Of a DNA stretch of 64,000 bases, positions 1 to 7,802 are shown piece by piece. Numbering within the stretch: position 1 is the stretch's first letter; each line of letters opens with the position of its first letter. The stretch covers positions 1-64,000 of the forward strand of contig JACJID010000004.1 in the NCBI GenBank assembly GCA_014138725.1, given 5' to 3'. Source of the DNA: Kutzneria viridogrisea (GTDB lineage: Bacteria > Actinomycetota > Actinomycetes > Mycobacteriales > Pseudonocardiaceae). Below the pieces are notes generated by a model. The model was not told the origin of the DNA and did no database searches. It saw only the letters and a list, made by a program, of their open reading frames with translations. A program made the position numbers and the translations under genes.

Positions 1-2
1 CC

Positions 3-953
3 GCCAGCAGGGCGCCCTCGGTGCACAACACCCAGCCGTGGCGGTTCCGGGTCCTGCCGGATCGGATCGAGCTGCACGCGGACCTGGCCCGCAGGCTGCA
101 CGCGACCGATCCGACCGACCGCGAACTGCGGCTGGCCTGCGGCGCGGCACTGCTGAACCTGCGGGTGGCCGTGGAGACCTACGGCATCAAGCCGCTGGTG
201 AGCCTGCTGCCCGGTGCCAGCGCGGACCACGCGCTGGCGGTGGTGCGCCATGGCGGACACGTGCCACCCAGCGCCAGTGCGCAGGCGGCTCGCCGGTCGA
301 TCGACCGGAGGCGCACCAACCGCAAGCCCTTCCACGACGTCGCCGTGCCCGCGACGCACACGACGGAGCTGGTCAAGGCCGCCCAGCAGGAGCGGTCCTG
401 GCTGCACGTGGTCACCGGCAGGGACGAGTGGGCCGAGCTGCGCAGGCTGGTGGCCGCGGCGCACCGGGTGCAGATGGCCGACGCGGCCTTCGTCGGTGAG
501 CTGATCACCTGGACCGGGCGGGGCGCCGACCAGTTCGACGGCGTGCCCGCGACGGCGGCGGGCCCCAGCCCCGAGCCACAGGACGAGTGGGTGCTGCGCG
601 ACTACAACGCCAGGACCCTGCGCCCGCGCCGTGAGGGCAAGGACTTCGAGCACGACCCGCTGCTGGTGGTGCTGTGCTCCTACTACGAGGGGCCACTCGC
701 CGAGTTGCAGACCGGGCAGGCGCTGCAACGGGTGCTGCTCACCGCGACCGAGCTGGGCATGTGTGCCTCCTTCCTGTCCCAGCCCATCGAGGTCCCCGCG
801 CAGCACGCCCGGCTGCGCCGGCTCCTCGGCTCCGGCGCGGTGCCCCAGGCGGTGCTGCGGGTCGGCTTCGGCAGCCCGGTGCCCGCCACGCCCCGCCGTC
901 CCGTGACCGACCTGCTGACCGGGATCTGCCCGGCGATCCCCGGAGGTGTCTGA
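3..953 (+). CDS. Acg-like nitroreductase family protein, 5'-truncated by window edge
   Basis: The reading frame is open from the first bases of the window and reads RAPSVHNTQPWRF, the typical N-terminal motif of the Acg/DosR-regulon nitroreductase-fold proteins. The GTG at 21 lies inside this motif, so the true start is upstream of the window. About 310 residues are present against a usual length near 330. Family members are flavoprotein-fold proteins linked to dormancy; Acg-type members have a lid that covers the flavin and may have no reductase activity. The stop codon overlaps the ATG of the following stress-protein gene, so it heads a translationally coupled operon with USP, CBS and GNAT-synthetase genes. 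The family call is firm; the enzymatic role is unknown. Confidence 0.85.
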   Translation, partial: ASRAPSVHNTQPWRFRVLPDRIELHADLARRLHATDPTDRELRLACGAALLNLRVAVETYGIKPLVSLLPGASADHALAVVRHGGHVPPSASAQAARRSIDRRRTNRKPFHDVAVPATHTTELVKAAQQERSWLHVVTGRDEWAELRRLVAAAHRVQMADAAFVGELITWTGRGADQFDGVPATAAGPSPEPQDEWVLRDYNARTLRPRREGKDFEHDPLLVVLCSYYEGPLAELQTGQALQRVLLTATELGMCASFLSQPIEVPAQHARLRRLLGSGAVPQAVLRVGFGSPVPATPRRPVTDLLTGICPAIPGGV

Positions 954-1747
954 TGACCGGTCCTACCGTCGTGGCGGGACTCACCCCGCAGCACTGCTCG
1001 CTGGCCACCGTCACCTGGGCGGCCGAGTACGCGGCCAGAACCGGCTCCCCGCTGCGGGTGGTGCTGGCCGAGGCGGACACCGGCGACCCGACCGCGGCCA
1101 TGCGCGCGGCCGGCTGTGCGGTGACCGACGTGCGGACCAGGTTCCCCCAGCTGGCGCTGACCGTCGCCATCGAGGCACAGCCGGTCGTGGACGCCCTGGT
1201 CGCGTTGTCGGACACCGCACACCTGCTCGTGGTGGACCAGGACGTGCGTCGGCGCCCGCTGGTCGCGGGCGCGGCGGCCGAGGCCTTCTGCCCGGTCGTG
1301 GCCGTCGGGTCCTCGGTGCTGTGGTCCGAGCAGGACGAGCCGGTGCTGGTCGGCGCGGACGGCACCGAGCGCTCGCGGCCGGCACTGGAGTGGGCCTTCG
1401 CCGAGGCGGACCGGCTGGGCCGGGCCGTGCGGGTGGTGCACTGCCAGGTGCAGCGCTCCACCGCGGGGATCCGGCTTCGCCACGAGGTGCTGGCCGCGGT
1501 GGCCACGCTCGCGGTCCGCCACCCCGCCGTCGAAATCCAGCTGCGCACCCTGGACTGCCCGCCGGACGAGGGATTGAGCTGGCACTCCCAGTTCTGCGCG
1601 ATGGCCGTCATTGGGCACCGCGCGGGCACGGCCACCGGCCGCACCGAACGTGCCGTGCTGCGCAACGCCTCCTGCGCCGTGGTCCTCGCCGGGCAGCACA
1701 CGTCAGTGGCCACCGCGATACCCGCGCTGCACTCGCCGAGGAGCTGA
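953..1747 (+). CDS. Universal stress protein, tandem USP domains
   Basis: A 264-residue protein made of two UspA-like halves. The first starts MTGPTVVAGL and the second restarts near residue 125 with a VLVGADGTERSRPALEWA segment, the usual first strand and helix of a USP domain. Tandem USPs bind ATP in dormancy regulons such as that of M. tuberculosis. A clear G-x2-G-x9-G-S/T loop is not obvious in the first half, so nucleotide binding may rest on the second. The ATG overlaps the preceding stop by one base and the CBS gene follows after 2 bp, so it is in the same operon as the nitroreductase. Confidence 0.85.
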   Translation: MTGPTVVAGLTPQHCSLATVTWAAEYAARTGSPLRVVLAEADTGDPTAAMRAAGCAVTDVRTRFPQLALTVAIEAQPVVDALVALSDTAHLLVVDQDVRRRPLVAGAAAEAFCPVVAVGSSVLWSEQDEPVLVGADGTERSRPALEWAFAEADRLGRAVRVVHCQVQRSTAGIRLRHEVLAAVATLAVRHPAVEIQLRTLDCPPDEGLSWHSQFCAMAVIGHRAGTATGRTERAVLRNASCAVVLAGQHTSVATAIPALHSPRS

Positions 1748-1749
1748 CC

Positions 1750-2367
1750 ATGAGGGCGCAGGACGTGATGAGCAGCCCCGTCGTGGTGCTGCACGCCGAG
1801 CAGTCGGTGAAGGAGGCGGCCGCGGTGCTGGCCGGGCACGGCTTCACCTCGGCGCCGGTGGTGGACGTCGATGGCCGGCTGGTCGGCGTGCTCAGCGAGG
1901 CCGACGTGCTGCGCGGCCGCATCCCGGTGGACCCACGCAGCCGGATCTGGGACGAGGTCACCGACCAACTGCCGCCCGCGATGCTCGTGGCGGAGGTCAT
2001 GTCCAGCCCGGCGGTGGCGGTCTCACCGGGCACCGACTGCGCGCAGGTCGCCCGCATGATGCTGGCCGACCGGCTGCGCAGCGTGCCGGTGGTGGACCAG
2101 GCCGAGGTCGTGGGCATCGTGACCCGCCGCGACCTGCTGCGGGTGATCGCCAGGGACGACGGGGAGATCCGCGGGGCCGTCTGCTCGCGGCTGGCCAACT
2201 ACGGCGGCGCCGACCGCTGGACCGTCACCGTGCACGAGGGCGTGGTCACCGTGCTCGACGAGTACGACGACGCCGTGGACCGGCACGTCGCCCAGGTCAT
2301 CGCCGAGGGCGTACCCGGTGCGGTCAGGGCCGTGGTCACCAGCAGGACGCGGGAGGCCTCGCGGTGA
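1750..2367 (+). CDS. CBS-domain pair protein with C-terminal BON-like domain
   Basis: 205 residues. Residues 1-60 (RAQDVMSSPVVVLH... VDVDGRLVGVLSEADVL) and about 77-135 (VAEVMSSPAVAVSP... VVGIVTRRDLL) form a CBS pair, the adenosine-nucleotide-sensing Bateman module. Residues 140-205 resemble a BON-type alpha/beta tail, including the VTVHEGVVTVLDEYD stretch. It is a soluble cytoplasmic protein with a probable regulatory or energy-sensing role. It lies 2 bp after the USP gene, and its stop overlaps the GTG of the next gene (GTGA), so it is translationally coupled. Such CBS-BON proteins recur in actinobacterial hypoxia regulons. Confidence 0.85.
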   Translation: MRAQDVMSSPVVVLHAEQSVKEAAAVLAGHGFTSAPVVDVDGRLVGVLSEADVLRGRIPVDPRSRIWDEVTDQLPPAMLVAEVMSSPAVAVSPGTDCAQVARMMLADRLRSVPVVDQAEVVGIVTRRDLLRVIARDDGEIRGAVCSRLANYGGADRWTVTVHEGVVTVLDEYDDAVDRHVAQVIAEGVPGAVRAVVTSRTREASR

Positions 2368-4979
2368 GCCCGGTCCGGGCGCTGCTCACCGACGGCACGG
2401 TCACCGCGATCCGCCCGCTGGACGTACGGGACGCCGCCGAGGTGCGCGCCCTGCACGAGGAGCTGCCCGAGCGGGACAGCTACTTCCGGTTCTTCACGGC
2501 ACAGCCCATGCGGCTGGACCAGCTCGTGGTGCGGATGACCACCGCGGACGTGCACCGCTGCGCACTGGGTGCCTTCATGGGCGACTCGCTGATCGGCGCT
2601 GCCTGCTACGAGGTGGTCGCCGACCCGTTCGTCGCGGAGGTCTCGGTGGCGGTTCGGCACGAGGTGCAGGCGCACGGGGTGGGCACGCTGCTGCTGGAGC
2701 ACCTGGCTGAGACGGCTCGCGAGCGCGGGGTCCGGCAGTTCGAGGCGGAGGTGCTCGCGGAGAACTCGGCGATGCTGAGGGTGTTGGCCGACCTCGGGCT
2801 GCCAGTGCGTCTGGACCGGGACGGTGCGACGGTCCGGGTACTGGTCGCGCTGGAGCAGGACGACCGGTACGAGCAGGCAGTCGCCAGCCGGGAGGCGCGC
2901 GCGGACGTGGCGAGCATGCGCTCCCTGCTGCGGCCGGCAAGTCTCGTGGTGGTGGGTGCGAGCCGCAGGGCCGATTCGGTCGGCAACGCCGTGCTGCGCC
3001 GGGTTCTCGACGCGGGTTTCGCCGGCACGGTGGCCGCGGTCAACCCGCACGCGAGCTGGATCTCCAACGTGCGCTGCCACGCCTCGGTGCTGGACCTGCC
3101 GGAGGTGCCCGAACTCGTGGTGGTGTGCACGCCGGCGAGCGCCGTGCCGGTGGTGCTCGCGCACTGCGCCCGGCGCGGTGTCCCGGCAGTCGTGATCATC
3201 ACCGCGGGCGTGACCGGTGATCCGACCCTGCACCGGGCAGTGCTGGATTCCGTGCGGGGCAGCGGGATGCGTGTGGTGGGGCCGAACTGCCTGGGTATCG
3301 CCAACACCGATCCGGCGGTCCGCCTGGACGCCACCTTCGCCGCCGTCCCCGCACCCCGCGGCGCGGTCGGTGTGGTGACGCAGTCCGGCGGCGCGGGCAT
3401 CGTGCTGCTCGACCAGTTGCGGCGGCTGAGCCTGGGGGTGTCGGCGTTCGTCTCGACCGGGGACAAGTACGACGTCAGTGGCAACGACCTGCTGCGGTGG
3501 TTCGAGCAGGACGAGAACACCGAGTTGGCCGTGCTCTACCTGGAGTCCTTCGGGAACCCCCGCAAGTTCGCCCGGCTCGCCCGCAGGCTCGCCCGCCGCA
3601 AGCCAGTGCTCGCCGTGCGCACGGGCACCAGCGAGGTCGCCCGCCGGGCCGCCGCCTCGCACACCGCGGCGACGGCCACTCCCGCCACCACACGCGACGC
3701 CCTGTACTGCCAGGCGGGCGTGATCGCCGTGGACACCCTGACCGAGTTGCTCGCGACCATCGCAGTGCTCACCGAGCAGCCGCTGCCCTCCGGTCCTCGG
3801 GTGGTGGTCGTGAGCAACGCGGGTGGCGGCGGGGTGCTGGCCGCCGACGCGTGCGCCCAGCAGGGCCTGGTGCTGGCCGACCCGTCGCCCGGCCTGACCG
3901 CCCGGCTCACGGAGTTGCTGCCCGCGCAGGCCTGCCTGGGCAACCCCGTGGACACCAGCGCCGGGGTCTCCCCCTCGGTGTTCGCCGGCTGCGTACGGGC
4001 GGCGGCCGAGGACGATCAAGTCGACGCCGTGCTGGCGATCACGGTGCCGACCGCGCTGGGTGATCCTGCCAACAGCCTGGCCGAGTCGATCCACGGCAAG
4101 CCCGTGCTCGCCGTCGACCTGACCCAAGCCGAGGCGGTGCGGACCCGTGGCGGCGCGCTGCCCACCTTCGCCGACCCCGCGGTGGCCGCCACCGCGTTGG
4201 CCAACGCCGTCGCGCGGCAGCGCTGGCTGTCCACGCCGGAAGGAGCCGTGCCCGATCTGGACGGAATCGACCTGCGGGCCGCGCGCGCACTGGTCGGTGC
4301 CGCGCCCGAGCATGGCTGGCTGGACCCCACGCAGACCGTGGAGTTGTTGCGGTGCTTCGGTTTACCGGTAGTCGACCTCGTCGCCGTGCACACCGCCGAG
4401 GAAGCTGTCGACGCGTGGCGGCGGCTGGGTACGCCCGTCGCGGTCAAGGCTTCGGTGTACGGTGTGCTGCACAAGACCGCCAGCGGTGGCGTGGCGCTGA
4501 ACCTCGCCGACGAGTCCGCGGTGCGTGCCGCTGTGGCTCAGCTCCAACAGCGGTTCGGCACCGCGCTGGTCGAACTCGTCGTGCAGCCGATGGCCCCGCC
4601 AGGTCGTGAGCTGCTCGTCGGTATCGCCGGGGACCCCGGCTTCGGTGCGCTGGTCGTGCTCGGGCTGGGCGGCACCGAGACCGACCTGATCGCCGACCGG
4701 GCCTGCCGTCTGGTCCCGGTCACCGACTCCGAGGCCACTGCCCTGCTCACTGGACTGCGCGGGTCCCCCGCACTGGCCGAGCAGCGTCTCGACCTCGACG
4801 CTGTGCACGAGGTGCTGCTCCGCGTCGGTCGCCTGGCCGAACTGCTGCCCGAGGTCGCCGAACTCGACCTCAACCCGGTGATCACCCACACCAAGGGCTG
4901 CTCCATCGTCGACGCCCGCGTGCGCCTACGCCCGGTCGCGCCCGGGAACCCCCTCCTGCTGCGCAGGCTGAACGCGTGA
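2364..4979 (+). CDS. GNAT acetyltransferase fused to ADP-forming acyl-CoA synthetase (PatA-like)
   Basis: 871 residues. Residues 1-165 are a GNAT domain with the acetyl-CoA loop QAHGVG. From about 190 follow the CoA-binding, succinyl-CoA-ligase-like and ATP-grasp domains of ADP-forming acyl-CoA synthetases, with the conserved phospho-His context AAASHTAA near residue 435. The GNAT-first order is that of Streptomyces lividans PatA, a protein lysine acetyltransferase, and is reversed relative to Salmonella Pat. Family members acetylate metabolic enzymes such as acetyl-CoA synthetase; whether the synthetase part is catalytic is unresolved. The GTG start overlaps the CBS stop. Last gene of the nitroreductase-USP-CBS operon; a hairpin follows at 5009-5029. 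Confidence 0.85.
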   Translation: MSPVRALLTDGTVTAIRPLDVRDAAEVRALHEELPERDSYFRFFTAQPMRLDQLVVRMTTADVHRCALGAFMGDSLIGAACYEVVADPFVAEVSVAVRHEVQAHGVGTLLLEHLAETARERGVRQFEAEVLAENSAMLRVLADLGLPVRLDRDGATVRVLVALEQDDRYEQAVASREARADVASMRSLLRPASLVVVGASRRADSVGNAVLRRVLDAGFAGTVAAVNPHASWISNVRCHASVLDLPEVPELVVVCTPASAVPVVLAHCARRGVPAVVIITAGVTGDPTLHRAVLDSVRGSGMRVVGPNCLGIANTDPAVRLDATFAAVPAPRGAVGVVTQSGGAGIVLLDQLRRLSLGVSAFVSTGDKYDVSGNDLLRWFEQDENTELAVLYLESFGNPRKFARLARRLARRKPVLAVRTGTSEVARRAAASHTAATATPATTRDALYCQAGVIAVDTLTELLATIAVLTEQPLPSGPRVVVVSNAGGGGVLAADACAQQGLVLADPSPGLTARLTELLPAQACLGNPVDTSAGVSPSVFAGCVRAAAEDDQVDAVLAITVPTALGDPANSLAESIHGKPVLAVDLTQAEAVRTRGGALPTFADPAVAATALANAVARQRWLSTPEGAVPDLDGIDLRAARALVGAAPEHGWLDPTQTVELLRCFGLPVVDLVAVHTAEEAVDAWRRLGTPVAVKASVYGVLHKTASGGVALNLADESAVRAAVAQLQQRFGTALVELVVQPMAPPGRELLVGIAGDPGFGALVVLGLGGTETDLIADRACRLVPVTDSEATALLTGLRGSPALAEQRLDLDAVHEVLLRVGRLAELLPEVAELDLNPVITHTKGCSIVDARVRLRPVAPGNPLLLRRLNA

Positions 4980-5008
4980 CCGCACCGGTGTGAGGCCTCG
5001 CGGTAGCG

Positions 5009-5029
5009 GGCGTCCACGGGCTGGACGCC
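5009..5029 (+). terminator. Hairpin after GNAT-synthetase operon
   Basis: GGCGTCCA and TGGACGCC form a perfect 8-bp stem with a 5-nt loop, 30 bp after the stop codon. No U-run follows, as is usual in actinomycetes. It separates the operon from the next plus-strand gene. Confidence 0.5.
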
Positions 5030-5110
5030 GATCCGCCTCGCGCGACACGGGGTCGCTCAGCTGAGATGATCGCGGCGCTTGCCGCTGAACACCCCGCGGA
5101 GAGGACCACT

Positions 5111-6130
5111 GTGCCGCTGCCCTCGGAGCCGTTGCTGAAGCTGGGCTTTCTGACCATTGGCCTGTTCGACGCGGCCGATCCCCGCAGGGGCCACGAGTCG
5201 ACGCTGGGCGTCATCGAACTGGGTGAGCAGCTGGGCTTCGACAGCGCCTGGGTACGGCACCGCCACCTCCAGTACGGCATCTCCTCGCCGGTCGCCGTGC
5301 TGGCGGCGGCCTCGCAGCGCACCAGCCGGATCGAGCTGGGCACGGCGGTCATCCCACTGGGCTGGGAGAACCCGCTGCGGCTGGCCGAGGACCTGGCCAC
5401 GGTGGACATCCTGTCCGGTGGCCGTCTCAACCCCGGGGTCAGCGTGGGCCCGCCGATGCACTACGACCGGGTCAAGCTGGCGCTGTACCCCACCACCTCG
5501 GAGGTCGAGGACTTCGGCTACGAGCGGGTGCGCAGGCTGCTGGACTTCGTGCGCGGCGAGCGGGCCACCGGCTTCAGCGGGGTCGAGGGCTTCGAGGAGT
5601 ACTCCGACCGCGTCCAGCCGCAGGCCCGGGGACTGGGACGCCGCATGTGGTACGGCGGTGCGAGCCTGCGCTCGGCCCAGTGGGCCGGTGAGCACGGGAT
5701 GAACTTCCTGACCAGCAGCGTGGTGAAGGCGGAGGAGTCCGAGGACTTCGCCGGGATCCAGCTCTCCCACGTTCGGGCCTTCCGCGCCCACCACCCCGAC
5801 GGCGCCAGGGCCCGGGTCTCCCAGGGGCTCGTCGTGATCCCCACCGACACCGCCACAGCGGAGCAGCGCGCGAAGTACGAGGACTACGTGCGCAAGCGCA
5901 CTCCGCGCACCGCCACGCCGCAGGGTCCGGCCCGCCTGATGTTCGCGCCCGATCTGGTCGGCACCTCGGAGGAGATCGCCGAGCGGCTGTACGCGCACCC
6001 CGCGTTCCGCGAGATCAACGAGGTGGCGTTCGCGTTGCCGTTCACCTTCGAGCACGAGGACTACGTCCAGATCCTCACCGACATCGCCACCAGGCTCGGT
6101 CCGGCACTCGGGTGGCGGCCGGCCAGCTGA
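5111..6130 (+). CDS. LLM-class flavin-dependent oxidoreductase
   Basis: 339 residues with the luciferase-like monooxygenase fold: an opening beta strand LKLGFLTIGLFD, then GFDSAWVRHRHLQ, a LGTAVIPLG strand and DILSGGRLNPGVSVG, the usual phosphate/FMN-side signature. Members use reduced flavin to oxidise small organic substrates; the substrate here cannot be deduced. I chose the GTG at 5111 because GGAGAGG lies about 7 bases upstream; an in-frame ATG at 5066 would add 15 residues that lack family character. Its 3' end faces doxX with only 8 bp between the convergent stops. Confidence 0.8.
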   Translation: MPLPSEPLLKLGFLTIGLFDAADPRRGHESTLGVIELGEQLGFDSAWVRHRHLQYGISSPVAVLAAASQRTSRIELGTAVIPLGWENPLRLAEDLATVDILSGGRLNPGVSVGPPMHYDRVKLALYPTTSEVEDFGYERVRRLLDFVRGERATGFSGVEGFEEYSDRVQPQARGLGRRMWYGGASLRSAQWAGEHGMNFLTSSVVKAEESEDFAGIQLSHVRAFRAHHPDGARARVSQGLVVIPTDTATAEQRAKYEDYVRKRTPRTATPQGPARLMFAPDLVGTSEEIAERLYAHPAFREINEVAFALPFTFEHEDYVQILTDIATRLGPALGWRPAS

Positions 6131-6138
6131 CTCCTGCC

Positions 6139-6702
6139 TCAGCGCAGCCACCTGCGGTCGAACACGAGGGCTGTCCGCACCCAGTGGCGGCCCAGGCCCC
6201 AGGTGTTGCCCGCGGTGGTCACCGCGAGCACGACCAGCACCAGTGCGTAGATGACGTGGTAGTCGATCAGCGGGTTGGTCGAGCCGCTGGGCTGCCCGGT
6301 GGCGGTGGTCTGCGCCGGAGGCCACTCCGCCGCCCACATGAGCAGCAGCATGACCGAGCCGGTGACCGCCGCCAGGCGCAGCCCGATCCCGAGGGTGACG
6401 GCGAGCCCGATGCCCAGCAGACCGGCCATGAACAGCCAGTCCGCCCACCAGGCACCGGCGATGCCGTGGAACAGGTCCTGGAACGGGCCGACCTTGACCC
6501 CGGCCAGGAAGCCCTTGGTCGGCGAGCCACCGGCGATCCACGCGCGGGCGGCCGGTGTGGCGTAGCCGAGCCCGAACAGCTTGTCCGCGAAGGCCCACAG
6601 GAAGACCAGTCCGGTGCTGATCCGCAGCACGGCGAGCCACCGCGTGGTGACCCCCGTGATCCGCCCGACACCACTTTCCGATGCCTTCTCCTTGATTGAC
6701 AT
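6139..6702 (-). CDS. DoxX/MauE-family membrane protein
   Basis: 187 residues with about four hydrophobic segments (near residues 20-40, 80-105, 108-130 and 140-160) in the DoxX-like pattern WLAVLRISTGLVFLWAFADKLFGLG. DoxX proteins are associated with quinol oxidases and thiol or sulfur redox chemistry in the membrane. The ATG at 6702 is preceded by GAGGAGA at ideal spacing and lies 11 bp after ackA, so it is the third gene of an xfp-ackA-doxX operon. The link to fermentative genes suggests a redox or respiratory-quinone role, an inference from context. Confidence 0.8.
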   Translation of the reverse strand: MSIKEKASESGVGRITGVTTRWLAVLRISTGLVFLWAFADKLFGLGYATPAARAWIAGGSPTKGFLAGVKVGPFQDLFHGIAGAWWADWLFMAGLLGIGLAVTLGIGLRLAAVTGSVMLLLMWAAEWPPAQTTATGQPSGSTNPLIDYHVIYALVLVVLAVTTAGNTWGLGRHWVRTALVFDRRWLR

Positions 6703-6713
6703 GACTTCTCCTC

Positions 6714-7802
6714 TCAGTGCACCGCGGTGAGCACGGTGCCGAGTTCTCGTGCGATCTCCAACTCCTCGGCCGCACGCACGACCAGCACGCGGCTGGTGGC
6801 CCAGTCCGGGCTCACCACTCGGTCGCCGCTGCCCCGCAGGGCCGCTGGATCCGTGGCAAGGCCGAGGAAAGCCAGGCCGCCGACCAGTTCCGCGCACAGC
6901 CCCGGCTGGTGTTCGGCGACTCCCCCGGTCAGCACCAGCGCGTCCAGGCACCGCAGGGAGACTCGCGCCGCGGCGATCTCGCGGCACAGCCGGTGCAGGT
7001 ACACCTGGACCGCGCGTTCGGCCTCGGCGAACCCTCCCGCGCGACGGGCGAGCACCTCGCGCAAGTCCCCGCTGGTGCCCGACAGCCCGGCCAGCCCGCT
7101 GCGGTGGTTGAGCCCGGACTCCACCTCCGCCAGCGGTAGTTCCCGCAGCAGGTGCAGCACCAGTCCCGGGTCCAGCGAGCCGGGACGGGTGGTCATCGGC
7201 GCGCCGTCCAGCGGCGTGAACCCCATGGAGGTGTCCACGCTGTGCCCGTCCTGGATGGCGGTGACCGACACCCCGCCGCCGAGGTGGCAGCAGATCAGCG
7301 ACAGCGAGTCCGCGGCACGGCCGAGCAGGTCCGCGGTGCGGCGCAGTGCGTTGGCGCAGGACAACCCGTGGAACCCGTACCGGCGGATGTCGAACCGGTG
7401 GCGCCAGGCCGCGGGGATCGGGTAGGTGGCGGCGTGGTCGGGCAGCCGGGTGTGGAACGTCGTGTCGTAGCAGCCGAACAGCGGCACGCCGGGCATGGCC
7501 CGCAGCAGGGCGCGGGCCAGCCCGAGTGCCCTGGGCTGGTGGACGGGAACGGTAGGCTCGAACCTGCTCAGCGCCGCGATCTCGTTCTCGTCCAGGGGTG
7601 TGGGGCCGGTGCGGTCCCCGCCGTGCACCACCCGCAGCCCGACCGCGTCCACCCTGCCGTTGCGGAACACCAGCTCCGCGATCGCCGGCAGTTCGGGGCC
7701 CCCGTCCCAGTCCGCCACCACCGCGCCGTCCACCGGCACCCCGTCGTCCACAATGGACAGCTTGAGGCTGGTCGACCCCGGGTTGACCACCAGCGCGCGC
7801 AT
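6714..7802 (-). CDS. ackA: Acetate kinase
   Basis: 362 residues. The N-terminal phosphate-loop strand ALVVNPGSTSLKLSIV, the RVVHGG segment, YGFHGLS, CHLGGGVSVTAI, the MGFTPLDG...TRPGSLDP block and TGGVAEHQ near the end are the ordered signatures of acetate kinase. It converts acetyl phosphate and ADP to acetate and ATP. The protein is somewhat shorter than the 395-400 residues usual for AckA. The ATG overlaps the last base of the phosphoketolase stop (TGATG), so the two enzymes are translationally coupled: xylulose-5-phosphate or fructose-6-phosphate is cleaved to acetyl phosphate, which is cashed in for ATP without oxygen. Confidence 0.92.
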   Translation of the reverse strand: MRALVVNPGSTSLKLSIVDDGVPVDGAVVADWDGGPELPAIAELVFRNGRVDAVGLRVVHGGDRTGPTPLDENEIAALSRFEPTVPVHQPRALGLARALLRAMPGVPLFGCYDTTFHTRLPDHAATYPIPAAWRHRFDIRRYGFHGLSCANALRRTADLLGRAADSLSLICCHLGGGVSVTAIQDGHSVDTSMGFTPLDGAPMTTRPGSLDPGLVLHLLRELPLAEVESGLNHRSGLAGLSGTSGDLREVLARRAGGFAEAERAVQVYLHRLCREIAAARVSLRCLDALVLTGGVAEHQPGLCAELVGGLAFLGLATDPAALRGSGDRVVSPDWATSRVLVVRAAEELEIARELGTVLTAVH